Assembly: GCF_003751845.1 (NCBI RefSeq)
Contig: NZ_RJKQ01000001.1
Coordinates: 62,001 to 126,000, forward strand
Direction of reading: 5' to 3'
Length of the DNA stretch: 64,000 nt
Origin: Enterobacter sp. BIGb0383
Lineage (GTDB): Bacteria; Pseudomonadota; Gammaproteobacteria; Enterobacterales; Enterobacteriaceae
The notes under the pieces are model-generated. The model did not search any database. It was not told the DNA's origin and saw only the letters and a program-made list of their open reading frames with translations. Positions 14,177 through 23,062 of the stretch are shown here, in pieces. The stretch's first letter is position 1. Each line of letters begins with the position of its first letter. A program made the position numbers and the translations under genes.

Positions 14177-14629
14177 ATGGATATTTTTTCAGGTGCTAAT
14201 CTAAAAGTAGAGGTTGGCAGTGCTGGCACTACTTTAGCAACGGATTTTAAAGAAGTACCGGAAGTTGGTGCATTCACTACTTCAGGCTTTGAAAGTACTG
14301 TAATTGATGTTGTCACTTTTAACAGTGCTTATAATCGTAAATTACTTGGTACTAAATCAATTCCCGATATTGAACTAACTGTAAACTACCTACCAGATGA
14401 TGAAGTTCATCAAGAGCTAGAAACACTAGCTGATGCTCAGAAACGTTGTCAGGTACGTCTTAGCTATTATGAAGATGCAACACATACTACTGGATTCTAT
14501 GTAGTCTATAACTGCTTCGTATCTTCAACCACTATTGCAGGTGATAAAGATGCTGTAGTTACTAAGGCATTCAACCTGGCTGTAGATGGCGGTGCAGTCG
14601 TTAGCGGTATTTTACCAGTAACACCATAA
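14177..14629 (+). CDS. Major tail tube protein (gpV-like)
   Basis: 150 residues, start supported by AAGGAA upstream. It polymerises into the hollow tail tube through which DNA passes. The length and beta-rich pattern (IELTVNYLPDDEVHQELE; RLSYYED.; FYVVYNCFVSSTTIAGDKDAVVTKAFNLAVDGG) are those of the N-terminal domain of gpV; the Ig-like C-terminal domain of lambda gpV is absent. The same fold, including the MDIFSG start, is repeated at the N-terminus of the fibre gene two genes upstream. A rho-independent terminator follows, as often seen after abundant tube messages. Confidence 0.83.
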   Translation: MDIFSGANLKVEVGSAGTTLATDFKEVPEVGAFTTSGFESTVIDVVTFNSAYNRKLLGTKSIPDIELTVNYLPDDEVHQELETLADAQKRCQVRLSYYEDATHTTGFYVVYNCFVSSTTIAGDKDAVVTKAFNLAVDGGAVVSGILPVTP

Positions 14630-14640
14630 TATACTAAATA

Positions 14641-14670
14641 AAGGGAAGGGTAATATCTTCCCTTTTTTTA
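14641..14670 (+). terminator. Rho-independent terminator after the tube gene
   Basis: AAGGGAAG (14641-14648) pairs with CTTCCCTT (14657-14664), followed by TTTTTA. It should limit read-through from the highly expressed tube gene into the chaperone and tape measure genes. Confidence 0.8.
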
Positions 14671-14683
14671 TTGGAGAAACAAA

Positions 14684-14980
14684 ATGAATCTTAATGAGTT
14701 AAAGAAAAAACTACAACCAAAACTACACAAGTTCGACATTGAAGGTACTGAACTATATATTCATCGTCCATCTGGTCGCGATATGCCTCAATGTACTGAC
14801 ATTCCATCCACACTAATTCTATGTGTTAAAGATGAAAATAGTGATCCCGTATTCAGTGACAAAGATGAAGAAGGGCGTATTAATGTCGATAGTATTGATT
14901 GTACATTCCAGGTGAAAATCTATGAAGCTATCATTGCACTATTGGAAGTTGATAAAACTGATGAAATTGAAAAAAAGTAA
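14684..14980 (+). CDS. Tail assembly chaperone, gpG-like
   Basis: 98 residues in the zero frame. It lies between the tube and tape measure genes, where nearly all long-tailed phages encode a chaperone pair that coats the tape measure. The N-terminus (MNLNELKKKLQPKLHKFDIEG … YIHRPSGRD) is typical of the gpG family. It ends at a seven-A slippery run (14970-14976) just before the stop, and the -1 frame is open from there into the next ORF, so a minority product of about 230 residues (GT) is expected. Confidence 0.78.
   Translation: MNLNELKKKLQPKLHKFDIEGTELYIHRPSGRDMPQCTDIPSTLILCVKDENSDPVFSDKDEEGRINVDSIDCTFQVKIYEAIIALLEVDKTDEIEKK
14970..14976 (+). other. Programmed -1 frameshift site (A AAA AAA)
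   Basis: Reading GAA AAA AAG TAA in frame zero, slippage by -1 on the A7 run gives GTA AGA AGT GAT … and continues without a stop into MINKRGLTPAEF of the next ORF. The next ORF has no ribosome-binding site of its own. Together these match the conserved G/GT frameshift of lambda-like tails. Confidence 0.78.
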
Positions 14981-15012
14981 GAAGTGATCCCCATTTACAA
15001 TATTATCTCAAA

Positions 15013-15378
15013 ATGATTAATAAACGGGGGCTTACTCCCGCAGAATTTGATGAACTTGAGCCTGAATTGTTTGAGTACTTAATGATATATGACGCATATA
15101 TTGAACCATCTGGTACAAGAATAGATATGTTATTTCATGCTCACCAGTGTTATACCATGACACTTAATAACCCAAACATTACTGATTCATTACGGAAGTC
15201 ATTGCGTGTAGATGATTTCGATTTCTTGGATATTCTCAATGCAAATAATTTGTCTTTTAATGAAAAACAAGAAAAACGTAAGAAAGATAAGGAAGAGAAA
15301 CAAGCCAATGACATTAAAGCACTTGGCGAACAAATGAAAAAAATGGCATTAGGGAAAAATAATAATGGCAAGAAATAA
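15013..15378 (+). CDS. gpT-like extension of the tail chaperone, made by frameshifting
   Basis: Listed from its first ATG, but coding continues upstream in this frame to the slippery site at 14970, and no Shine-Dalgarno precedes the ATG. It is therefore probably expressed only as the C-terminal half of a GT fusion. Content: TPAEFDELEPELFEYLMIYDAYI, a helical centre (HAHQCYTMTLNNP), and a Lys/Glu-rich tail (KQEKRKKDKEEKQANDIK). gpT segments bind the tube protein while gpG binds the tape measure. Its end overlaps the tape measure start by 14 nt. Confidence 0.75.
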   Translation: MINKRGLTPAEFDELEPELFEYLMIYDAYIEPSGTRIDMLFHAHQCYTMTLNNPNITDSLRKSLRVDDFDFLDILNANNLSFNEKQEKRKKDKEEKQANDIKALGEQMKKMALGKNNNGKK

Positions 15379-17806
15379 TGGAATTAGATTTGATATTGAT
15401 GGTGATGCATCTGGTCTTAACCGTGCTCTTAATGAGGCATCGGATACACTCGATGATTTCAGTCGTGATGCGGGTGGGGCTGCTGGGGACTTAGCAGGCC
15501 GTCTATCTAGTACGTTCGGAAAAGCTGGGTTAGCGTTAACGGGTGTTGCTGGGGTTGTGGCGGTTGCCGGTGCGTCAATGGCTGCTACGTTCGCTGCTGT
15601 AGCGAATGCTGCTGAACGCTCGTTTGAAGTGTTTCAGGCAGCATCATTATCACAGATGGGGATCACCCAAATTCAACAGATGGCACAGATGTATGCGAAG
15701 GTTGGCCTTTCTATGGAAAACATCGCAGACCAACAGAAGGACATTAAGGACCGATTAGGCGATGCATTAACTAACAATGCCGGATCAATGTATACGGACG
15801 TAATTCAGCCATTGAAATTGAACATCCTTGAGCTACAAAAGATGGCAGATCAAGGTGAAGATGTTTATGCAAAGATCTACTTTGCAGCTAAAGCTCAGGG
15901 TCTTAGTACAGCTCAGATGGTTAATATGTTTGAAACTATGGGTTCAGATGCAACCAAACGATTAACAGTACTTAAAGATTATAATAACGAGCAAGAATAC
16001 AATAATACTCTATTAGGTAAGCAGGCAGCGTTAACAGATGAACAAAGCCGTCAGTTTGAAAAGTACCGTGATAGTACTAATGAACTATCTAATGCATGGG
16101 AGAAATGGAACTATTCAGTACTCGCACCAATAGCAGGTAATCTAGCTGAAATACTAAACCTGATGACACGTATTTTAAATAGTAAGCCAATTGAAGCCGC
16201 AGCTACAGCTACAGGCAAAGAAGGTATTGAGATTGTTAAGAACTACCAGCAAGGCTTTCAACAAGAACTACTATCTAACAGTTCAATTTATGGAAAGCAA
16301 TTGGCAGATGATCAGAAAGCAAATCTGAAAGTATTCAATGAAAATATCAAGTTTGCATTAAAGCAGGCCGAAGAACTTCAAAGCGATATGGAAACCTTAG
16401 CCAAACAATATAATGCTGGCATAGAGAAAAGTACTATCACTGCGGCTATGAAACCTTTTCAGACAGCTAAGGAACAAACACAAGCTAAGATTGATGCTCT
16501 TGATACTCAGTACCAACAAACTAAAGAAGCAATTGAAAAGAGTGTTATTCGTGCTTATGGTAATGATCAAAAGGCAATGAAAGCTGATGTTGAAAAGCTA
16601 ACGGCAGGGTATCAGAAAAGCCGTGAAGCGTTGGTTAAAGCACTAACGGCAGAAGAAGATAAAGCCGCTGAAGATGCTAAGAAGAAAGCAGAAAAGAACG
16701 CAAAGGATGCTGAAAATTTAGCTAAGAAGAACGCCGCCGAACGTCTTAAAGCAGAAACGGAACTTCAGAAAGCTATTAGTGATATGACTATTAATAGTAA
16801 TGCACGTCAGTTATCTGAATTCGATAGACAACAACAAGCTTTAGTAAAGACTATTAAAAACAGTGCTAAACAGTTAGGTCTATCACAAGGTGAATTGACT
16901 AATCTTCTATCTCAACAACAAGTATCAGCAGCAGCTAAACGTACTGAAATGGTTAACGGTATGATTGGTTATCAAGATCCTAATAAGGGACTCAGAGACA
17001 CTAACGCACTAATCGGAAGTGGTAATCTCAGTAGTCAACAAACTGGATTCCTTGCCGACCAACAAAACCAACGTATCAATGGTGATAATCCATTCGCATA
17101 TGACAATACAGAACAGAAGCTAAAAGATAATACTGATGCTCTTAATCTTGAGTTACAGCAGAATGATTTGTTACTACAGGGTCATGAAGACTATGAGAAA
17201 CGTAAAGCGGAGATTACCGCTAAGTACAATGCTCAGGCCATCACGATCAGCCAACAGAACGCACAGGCACAGTTAAGCGTGTTCAGTGGTGCGGCACAGT
17301 CATTATCTGACGGTATGGTTGCCGCGTTTGGTGAATCGTCTGGTGCTGCGAAAGCGGCGTTTATGTTGAGTCGCGGTATTACGATTGCACAGACAGTACT
17401 TTCTATCCAGTCAGCATTAGCACAAGCCCTGGCAACGCCATTCCCGGCTTCACTGGCGGCCTATGCTCAAGTGTTAAGTTTGGGTATGTCCATTATCAGT
17501 ACTGCCAAGGGAGCTGCTGGACAGTTCCACGGTGGTATAGATGAACTACCAGCAGGGTATGATAATAAGTCGTTCGTACTGAAAGCTGGGGAACGTGTGG
17601 TACAGCCAGAAGCCAACCAGAAGCTTACTAAGTTCCTCGATAGCCAGGATAGTACTGGTGCAACCGCAGGTGACATTATTGTCAATGCTCCACTGATCAT
17701 CCAGGGCGATGTAGCAGGGGATGATGCGAAGTTCAATGAGATGTTGAAGAAGCACGAAAACAGCGTTGTACAGGCCGTTCGATCCAGTCAGAAACGAAAC
17801 TCCTAA
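15365..17806 (+). CDS. Tape measure protein
   Basis: 813 residues. It sets tail length and is ejected with the DNA. It starts with GIRFDIDGDASGLNRALNEASDTL, typical of tape measures, followed by a Gly/Ala hydrophobic stretch (GLALTGVAGVVAVAGASMAATFAAV, about residues 54-80), long helical coiled regions with Lys/Ala/Glu repeats (about 430-470) and a second hydrophobic region near 660-720. A beta-rich C-terminus (GQFHGGIDELPAGYDNKSFVLKAGERV) resembles the conserved tape-measure end. At about 1.5 Å per residue the tail would be around 120 nm (inference from the general rule). It is the largest protein in the tail module apart from the gpJ-like one. Confidence 0.88.
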   Translation: MARNNGIRFDIDGDASGLNRALNEASDTLDDFSRDAGGAAGDLAGRLSSTFGKAGLALTGVAGVVAVAGASMAATFAAVANAAERSFEVFQAASLSQMGITQIQQMAQMYAKVGLSMENIADQQKDIKDRLGDALTNNAGSMYTDVIQPLKLNILELQKMADQGEDVYAKIYFAAKAQGLSTAQMVNMFETMGSDATKRLTVLKDYNNEQEYNNTLLGKQAALTDEQSRQFEKYRDSTNELSNAWEKWNYSVLAPIAGNLAEILNLMTRILNSKPIEAAATATGKEGIEIVKNYQQGFQQELLSNSSIYGKQLADDQKANLKVFNENIKFALKQAEELQSDMETLAKQYNAGIEKSTITAAMKPFQTAKEQTQAKIDALDTQYQQTKEAIEKSVIRAYGNDQKAMKADVEKLTAGYQKSREALVKALTAEEDKAAEDAKKKAEKNAKDAENLAKKNAAERLKAETELQKAISDMTINSNARQLSEFDRQQQALVKTIKNSAKQLGLSQGELTNLLSQQQVSAAAKRTEMVNGMIGYQDPNKGLRDTNALIGSGNLSSQQTGFLADQQNQRINGDNPFAYDNTEQKLKDNTDALNLELQQNDLLLQGHEDYEKRKAEITAKYNAQAITISQQNAQAQLSVFSGAAQSLSDGMVAAFGESSGAAKAAFMLSRGITIAQTVLSIQSALAQALATPFPASLAAYAQVLSLGMSIISTAKGAAGQFHGGIDELPAGYDNKSFVLKAGERVVQPEANQKLTKFLDSQDSTGATAGDIIVNAPLIIQGDVAGDDAKFNEMLKKHENSVVQAVRSSQKRNS

Positions 17807-17813
17807 TCTTAGT

Positions 17814-17866
17814 GGTAGCACCCCAGTATCTCTATTATAAAGATCATTAGTTGTTGGGGTGCTACC
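17814..17866 (+). repeat. Perfect 12-bp inverted repeat downstream of the tape measure
   Basis: GGTAGCACCCCA (17814-17825) and TGGGGTGCTACC (17855-17866) are exact inverted copies separated by 29 AT-rich bases. No T-run follows, so it is not a standard terminator. It is immediately followed by a separate terminator-like hairpin at 17,878-17,900. Confidence 0.7.
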
Positions 17867-17877
17867 GCTAACACATC

Positions 17878-17900
17878 AAAAGGGGCTTCATGCCTTTTTT
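17878..17900 (+). terminator. Terminator-like hairpin before the tail tip genes
   Basis: AAAAGG and CCTTTT enclose GGCTTCATG, followed by further T residues. Weak but correctly placed to end tape measure transcription, just upstream of a CATAAATACCCC motif. Confidence 0.5.
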
Positions 17901-17902
17901 TT

Positions 17903-17914
17903 CATAAATACCCC
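17903..17914 (+). promoter_or_regulatory. CATAAATACCCC motif upstream of tail tip genes
   Basis: The same TAAATAC core is found in the hairpins at 3725, 23711, 24494 and 27172. Here it lies 20 nt before the start codon at 17,934, but the complementary arm is degenerate, so only a promoter-like role is suggested. The ribosome-binding site GAAAGAGG (17,921-17,928) stays free. Confidence 0.4.
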
Positions 17915-17933
17915 ATATAAGAAAGAGGTTTTC

Positions 17934-18491
17934 ATGGTTACATTTTCAAATCAAATCAAGGTAAACAATTTCCAGATAAAAAGTACTGAACCAATTTATT
18001 CAAATCAGTCATGGACTGGTCAACGAATCATTCGTAGTACGGGAATTCAATATTACCAAATACAATTTCAATTATCTTTTAACATTAAGGAACGTGCAGA
18101 AGTAACTAAGTTCATTGCTGAATACTCTCAAGGCAAACCATTCCAAATGTCATTAGGTCATTTAAGTACTTACACAGGTACACAAACTGGAGCAGTAACA
18201 GTACAGACAAGTGTTAACAAAGGTTCAATGATCATACCTGTCAGTACTAATACATTAGCAGTGGGTGAATGGATACAATTCACTAATCATAAAAAGATAT
18301 ATCGAATAGTTGAACAATCAGCTAGTAGTATCACTATCTTCCCGGCATTGAATAGTTCAGTTCAAGCATCTGAACCATTATTTTACGATAATTTAGTTAT
18401 TGAAGCAGTACTAGACACTGAGAACGATTATTCGATGCCAGTTGAAACAGTATCTGTACTTCAACTAAAGGCAATGGAGCACATCACATAA
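17934..18491 (+). CDS. Minor tail / distal tail protein
   Basis: 185 residues from the ATG at 17,934, which has GAAAGAGG 5 nt upstream; a longer frame open from 17,859 lacks a good site. It is the first gene after the tape measure, the slot for lambda gpM or Dit-type proteins. It is beta-rich (GIQYYQIQFQLSFNIKERAEV; VGEWIQFTNHKKIYRIVEQ), consistent with a distal tail ring subunit. A TAATG overlap couples it to the next gene. I assign it by position and general look, not by a specific motif. Confidence 0.58.
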   Translation: MVTFSNQIKVNNFQIKSTEPIYSNQSWTGQRIIRSTGIQYYQIQFQLSFNIKERAEVTKFIAEYSQGKPFQMSLGHLSTYTGTQTGAVTVQTSVNKGSMIIPVSTNTLAVGEWIQFTNHKKIYRIVEQSASSITIFPALNSSVQASEPLFYDNLVIEAVLDTENDYSMPVETVSVLQLKAMEHIT

Positions 18492-19126
18492 TGGATGATA
18501 ACATTTTAACTAACCCAGTACTTCTAAGGTATTGGGCCTTAATGAAAGGTAAAGAAAAAACACGGCTAAGTATTACAGATGTAATGTCTATGGGGGTTCA
18601 TGTCACGTGTTTTGATGTTCTACCAAATGGAAGTAGTGCTTTTTTCTGGACTGATGGCCTAATTGATATAGTACTAAATGGTAACACTTACACAAGCTTT
18701 CCAGACATTATCCAAAAATCATTACCATCATTTAGTGAAGAAAAAGGCATTAGTAATGATTCCATTAATTTCAAAATTAGCAATGTGAATGCATCAGTAC
18801 GCCAACTTGCATTAGGTGGATTTCTTAAAGATGCGAAGATGAACATTCGTCTGGTAATCCTCAATCCATTTGACAGTACTGTTATCTACTCAATGTTAAT
18901 GTTTTCTGGATTCATTGATTACTGTCAGGCAGTAGCCGATCCTAATTCACCTATTAACGAAATGACAGTATATGTAAATAGTGTATATAAGAAATTAGAC
19001 AGACAAGCCCCCGTAATAGCCGCCAACTCAGTATATCAATCATATTATAGTGGTGATCAGTACTTTAGCTTACTAGGACAGGTGAATCAGTCTCAAACAT
19101 GGCGGTATAGGAAGAATGACAGTTAA
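18491..19126 (+). CDS. Minor tail protein, DUF2163/gpL-like
   Basis: 211 residues. It shows the pattern of phage tail-tip proteins in the DUF2163 group: FFWTDGLIDIVLNGNTYTSFPDI, a conserved EEKGISNDSINFKISNVNASVRQLALGGFL, MFSGFID, then MTVYVNSVYKKLDRQ and a C-terminal GDQYFSLLGQVNQSQTW. In lambda the equivalent gpL sits at the tail tip and binds an iron-sulfur cluster; only one cysteine cluster candidate is present here, so that property is doubtful. It overlaps the next gene by 11 nt. Confidence 0.65.
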   Translation: MDDNILTNPVLLRYWALMKGKEKTRLSITDVMSMGVHVTCFDVLPNGSSAFFWTDGLIDIVLNGNTYTSFPDIIQKSLPSFSEEKGISNDSINFKISNVNASVRQLALGGFLKDAKMNIRLVILNPFDSTVIYSMLMFSGFIDYCQAVADPNSPINEMTVYVNSVYKKLDRQAPVIAANSVYQSYYSGDQYFSLLGQVNQSQTWRYRKNDS

Positions 19127-19508
19127 GCATAACGACATTATAAAAATCATCGAAACAGCATTAGGAAAACCACATGAAGTAGGTACGAACGATTGTAATA
19201 TTATCGTTATGCGTATTATTGATCTGATTGCCGGTACTAAATGGTCAACTACTTTGAATTATAAAACTATAAGAAGTGGTATTAAACAATTAAATGAACT
19301 TGGTTTTAACAGTACTCAAGACATAGTACATCAATATTGTGATGAAGTATCAGTAACAATAGATGGTGATATTTGGCTTGATGATGATAACCCCCTAATC
19401 ATGGGTGTTGTTGTAAGTGGGCGTGTACTTGGCGTTAATGAAGAACACGATACGTTTGTACTAATCAATAAACCAAAAGGAAAATATTACAGAACAAGGA
19501 AGATCTAA
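19116..19508 (+). CDS. Tail assembly protein, DUF6950/NlpC-P60-like (gpK position)
   Basis: 130 residues. The segment HEVGTNDCNIIVMRIIDLIAGTKWSTTLNYKT followed by Y.T.…G..QLNELGF resembles the short papain-like proteins (DUF6950) found in place of lambda gpK. The NDC motif would supply the cysteine. A histidine partner is less clear (HDTFVLINKP near the end is a candidate). It could cleave peptidoglycan locally at injection or be structural. It ends exactly where the gpJ-like gene begins. Confidence 0.6.
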   Translation: MTVKHNDIIKIIETALGKPHEVGTNDCNIIVMRIIDLIAGTKWSTTLNYKTIRSGIKQLNELGFNSTQDIVHQYCDEVSVTIDGDIWLDDDNPLIMGVVVSGRVLGVNEEHDTFVLINKPKGKYYRTRKI

Positions 19509-22500
19509 ATGGGCAGTATTTCAAAAATGGGGTTTATCGGGGCGATTGTTACTGCAATTGTGGTCGCGGCAGCGGTCTACTTTTCAGGTGGTACAGTATT
19601 AGCCGCCGTAGGTTGGGGTGCAGCCGCAGGGGGGCTTAGTCTTGTAGCAACAAGTATGATGAGTCAAATCGGTACTCAACAGTACGGGGATGTAACAGAT
19701 ACTCTAAGCCGTTCAACATCCCCTACAACCGGATTACCAGTACTTTACGGTGGTCAACTACCGCATAAAAACGGTATTAGTGGTGGATCATATATACTCA
19801 CTGGTTCAATTGTTAGCTGGTATAACGTCCCTGGTGGTGATTCATATTATCTATTCAGTGAACAAGCAGTTTCATACACTGGTGTAGAAAAACACATTCA
19901 ACAGATTTACATTGATAATGAACCAGTACTGGTTAATCCAGTAACAGAAGATGGTATTGTATCTAATAGTTCTATTTCAAGTCGTTTTGCACCTTATCTA
20001 CAGCTTGAGGTACGATTTGGTGGTGATTATACCACTACTAAAAGCCTGGCTAGTCAATATGCTGGTCCTAAATGGTCTAATCAATTTTTAGGTAAAGGTA
20101 TCGTTAGTATCAGTGTTGTCATTTTTAAGACACAAGATTCACTTGAAAACAATATACTGACAAATGATCGATTCACATTGACAGCAGAAATGAAAGGGCA
20201 AGTGATTTATGATTTAAACACTGATACCCGTTTTGCTTCAAGTAATCCACCATCCATAATTTATGATTATCTAACAAATAATATCTATGGAATGAGTATT
20301 GATCCTGCTTTGATTAATATTGAATCATTCAAGGAAACGGCAGCGTACTGTGAACAACTTGAATATTATGCTAATGGTTCGGTGAGCTATCAAAGTACTT
20401 ACAAAGAGAATATCGAAGGTATCCTACAATCTTTCGGCGGGATCATGTTCGTGCATGGTGGGCAGATATGCCTAACCACAGACCGTAAAACGCTCCCTGT
20501 AGCGTCGTTTGATGAAAGTACTATGTTCGGTTCAGTGCAACTCAGCACGTCAGGAAGCACCGATTACTTCAACACAATCGATGCTAAATGGACTAACACT
20601 GAATCGATGTACACCACTGACGTTCTACGGATGCCACCAGACATTAGTACTGATGAAGCAATACGTTCAGATGGTCAGATAATCACTCTCAGCAGGGATT
20701 ACAGTTGGGTATATGACAAAGACACGTTAGCACGTCTTGTAAACGTAGAATTGCGTAAGGGCCGTTACAGCCTACGTACCATCAGTTTCACAACTAGTGA
20801 AGGATGGGATCTGTCAGTATGGGACTCCATCACAGTTACCAATGAAGAATTGGCTATTAGCGGTAAGTTCAAAGTACTGTCTAAGAACGTATCAACCGAT
20901 CAAGAAAACATCGGTTACGTAACCATTAGTGCCGTTGAATATCCTGATGATATTTTTGATGGTACTGATGATGGGGTATTCTCACCGGGTGGGGTTATTG
21001 ATTTCCCAGTTCTGAATGTTCAACCGCCATCTAATGTATCAGTGGTACGTTTCGGTACTATAACAAGTGGTTCAGCCGTTAGTGTTTCATGGACTGCTTC
21101 ACAAGATCCTTACATTCGCGGTTATAACATCTACTATAAGCTATCAACTGCTTCATCATGGTCTTATGTCGGTAGTACTTCAACACAGAAAACTGACTTT
21201 GAAATATACGGATTATCAGAAGATGAAGAATATGATTTTGCTGTAGCAGCATACAATAATCTTGGATTAGTAAGTTCTAAGGCTTCACTAGATGGGGTTA
21301 TACCAACATACAATTTTGCTCTACCGTCAGTTACAAGTGTTCAGCTATCGAATAGTACTACATCGCCATATATCACGGATTCAAGTGATTTTAATATTAC
21401 ATGGGATAACCAGAAGGATATTTTAATCAATGGTCGTACTTTTACTGATTACTTCAAGTACTATCAAGTTGATGTTTATAATGGTACTGAGTTTATTAAA
21501 TCGTTCTATACACAAGATAACTTCTTTAACTTTACTCTTGCGATTAATGAAAGAAAGATTCGTAAACCAACAATCAAGATTTCAGGACGTGGTTATAATT
21601 CTGGTACTTTCTCTGATGAAGTCAGTATTACAGTAGAAAACAAACAATGTTTAGCACCTACTGGTACTATCACATTCACGGGTGGCTTTGGTAACTTGTT
21701 TGCAACATGGATACAATCAACAGAACGTGACTATGCCGGGGCAGTAATTAACATAACTTCAGATACAGTAAGTACTCTATTTGTTTCTAATAAACCAGAG
21801 TTTGATTCAATACCAAATATCGCTGATGGTACATATCTAGTTAAGATGGGTTTCTTTGACGTATTTGGTCAGGACAACATTCAGTACTCAGCAGAACAAC
21901 AGGTAATCATTACATCAAAGTATCAGTTTACAGAAAGTGATGCATCAGAGATTGAAGACATTATACATCTTGATGATCGTCTTAATGAGACACTCAATAA
22001 TGCAGTGAATGAGAGTAACGAATATACCAATACTCAGATTACAATTGTACAGAACAATATTGATGAAAACATTACGGCACAAATCACCGAAATGAATCAA
22101 ACCATTGTTGATAATAATAATGCTCAGACTCAATCTATCATTCAGTTAAAATCTGAAGTTGATGATCAGGTAGCAACAGTTAACCAATTGATGGAAACTA
22201 AAGCAGACGTTGATACTGTTAACAGTTCATATACGCTTTCAGTTAATGCTAACGGTACTGTAGCTGGTTTCAAACTACTCGCTTCAGATGGTCCAGCTAG
22301 TAATAGTGCAATATATTTCACTGCTGATAAATTCATCATAACACCATCTGATGGTGTAACGGCGGGTTCAGCACCTCCATTCTCTTTAGTTGATGGTTCG
22401 GTATATCTAAATACGGCAATCATACGGCAAGCAAGTATCGGTACTGGATTAATTCAGGATGCCAGTATAACAAACTTAAAATTAGCGAATGGATCGGTAA

Positions 22501-22718
22501 ATACCTTGAATGTAGTAGATGGTGCAATCACTAATGCTAAAGTAGGTAATCTACAAAGTAATAACTTCGTTAATAATACATCAGGATGGCAGATTGATAA
22601 AGCTGGCAGTATTCAAATTAACGGTACTGGTGGTACTGGTCGAATGACGATTAATAATAACATCATTCAAATATGGGATAATAATAATGTCCTACGTGTA
22701 AGAATGGGGTTGTGGTAA
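19509..22718 (+). CDS. Tail tip attachment protein J-like (central fibre hub)
   Basis: 1069 residues. The N-terminal 55 residues are hydrophobic and Gly/Ala-rich (GAIVTAIVVAAAVYFSGG), as in gpI/J-type tip proteins. The middle carries the gpJ core (LPVLYGGQLPHKNGISGG; ITLSRDYSWVYDKDTLARLVN). Fibronectin-III-like domains begin near residue 500 (PPSNVSVVRFGT … YNIYYKLS), followed by a coiled-coil near 820-910 and a DUF1983-like region. It ends QIWDNNNVLRVRMGLW, without a long receptor-binding extension. A short C-terminus suggests that host recognition is shared with the fibre at 11,325 or the two small proteins downstream. Start after AAGGAAG. Confidence 0.87.
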   Translation: MGSISKMGFIGAIVTAIVVAAAVYFSGGTVLAAVGWGAAAGGLSLVATSMMSQIGTQQYGDVTDTLSRSTSPTTGLPVLYGGQLPHKNGISGGSYILTGSIVSWYNVPGGDSYYLFSEQAVSYTGVEKHIQQIYIDNEPVLVNPVTEDGIVSNSSISSRFAPYLQLEVRFGGDYTTTKSLASQYAGPKWSNQFLGKGIVSISVVIFKTQDSLENNILTNDRFTLTAEMKGQVIYDLNTDTRFASSNPPSIIYDYLTNNIYGMSIDPALINIESFKETAAYCEQLEYYANGSVSYQSTYKENIEGILQSFGGIMFVHGGQICLTTDRKTLPVASFDESTMFGSVQLSTSGSTDYFNTIDAKWTNTESMYTTDVLRMPPDISTDEAIRSDGQIITLSRDYSWVYDKDTLARLVNVELRKGRYSLRTISFTTSEGWDLSVWDSITVTNEELAISGKFKVLSKNVSTDQENIGYVTISAVEYPDDIFDGTDDGVFSPGGVIDFPVLNVQPPSNVSVVRFGTITSGSAVSVSWTASQDPYIRGYNIYYKLSTASSWSYVGSTSTQKTDFEIYGLSEDEEYDFAVAAYNNLGLVSSKASLDGVIPTYNFALPSVTSVQLSNSTTSPYITDSSDFNITWDNQKDILINGRTFTDYFKYYQVDVYNGTEFIKSFYTQDNFFNFTLAINERKIRKPTIKISGRGYNSGTFSDEVSITVENKQCLAPTGTITFTGGFGNLFATWIQSTERDYAGAVINITSDTVSTLFVSNKPEFDSIPNIADGTYLVKMGFFDVFGQDNIQYSAEQQVIITSKYQFTESDASEIEDIIHLDDRLNETLNNAVNESNEYTNTQITIVQNNIDENITAQITEMNQTIVDNNNAQTQSIIQLKSEVDDQVATVNQLMETKADVDTVNSSYTLSVNANGTVAGFKLLASDGPASNSAIYFTADKFIITPSDGVTAGSAPPFSLVDGSVYLNTAIIRQASIGTGLIQDASITNLKLANGSVNTLNVVDGAITNAKVGNLQSNNFVNNTSGWQIDKAGSIQINGTGGTGRMTINNNIIQIWDNNNVLRVRMGLW

Positions 22719-22722
22719 TAAC

Positions 22723-22743
22723 AGTGGGCGAGTAATGCCCACT
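22723..22743 (+). terminator. Short GC hairpin after the gpJ-like gene
   Basis: AGTGGGC (22723-22729) pairs with GCCCACT (22737-22743) around GAGTAAT. No T-run follows, so it may stabilise the message end rather than terminate it. Confidence 0.4.
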
Positions 22744-22761
22744 TAACTAAAAGGAAATGAT

Positions 22762-23061
22762 ATGGCACAGGGATTACAGTGCTGGGATGCTAACGGTGTA
22801 ATGGTCGTTGATATTGGTGATTATAATATGCGTTACATGGGTACACGTACTCTTAATGTTACTCCAAACATAACATCATGGAATATTGCATTTCCCGGAA
22901 TGCGTGTTAATGGTTGGTTAGCAGTACAGAGATTAACAATTACATCAAACAATATATTTTATTGTATTCCAGGAAATGAATCGTTTGCGGTTCAGTACCT
23001 ACCAACAACTGGAACGTACCCACAAACTATAACTTTTGATATATATAAGTACGGTGAATAA
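22762..23061 (+). CDS. Small tail tip protein
   Basis: 99 residues, preceded by AAGGAAATG-type site. It begins MAQGLQCWDANGVMVVDIGDY, the opening typical of the small beta-rich proteins (DUF6453 group) found after gpJ in T1- and HK578-like phages. The rest is short strands (NITSWNIAFPGMRVNGWL; NIFYCIPGNESFAVQYLP). A role as tip decoration or receptor-binding partner is inferred from position. It is co-transcribed with the next gene, whose start is 2 nt after its stop. Confidence 0.55.
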   Translation: MAQGLQCWDANGVMVVDIGDYNMRYMGTRTLNVTPNITSWNIAFPGMRVNGWLAVQRLTITSNNIFYCIPGNESFAVQYLPTTGTYPQTITFDIYKYGE

Positions 23062-23062
23062 T

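Noticed and set aside
22723-22743. Strong terminator after the gpJ-like gene
   Set aside because: The stem lacks a T-run, so it is listed only as a low-confidence hairpin.
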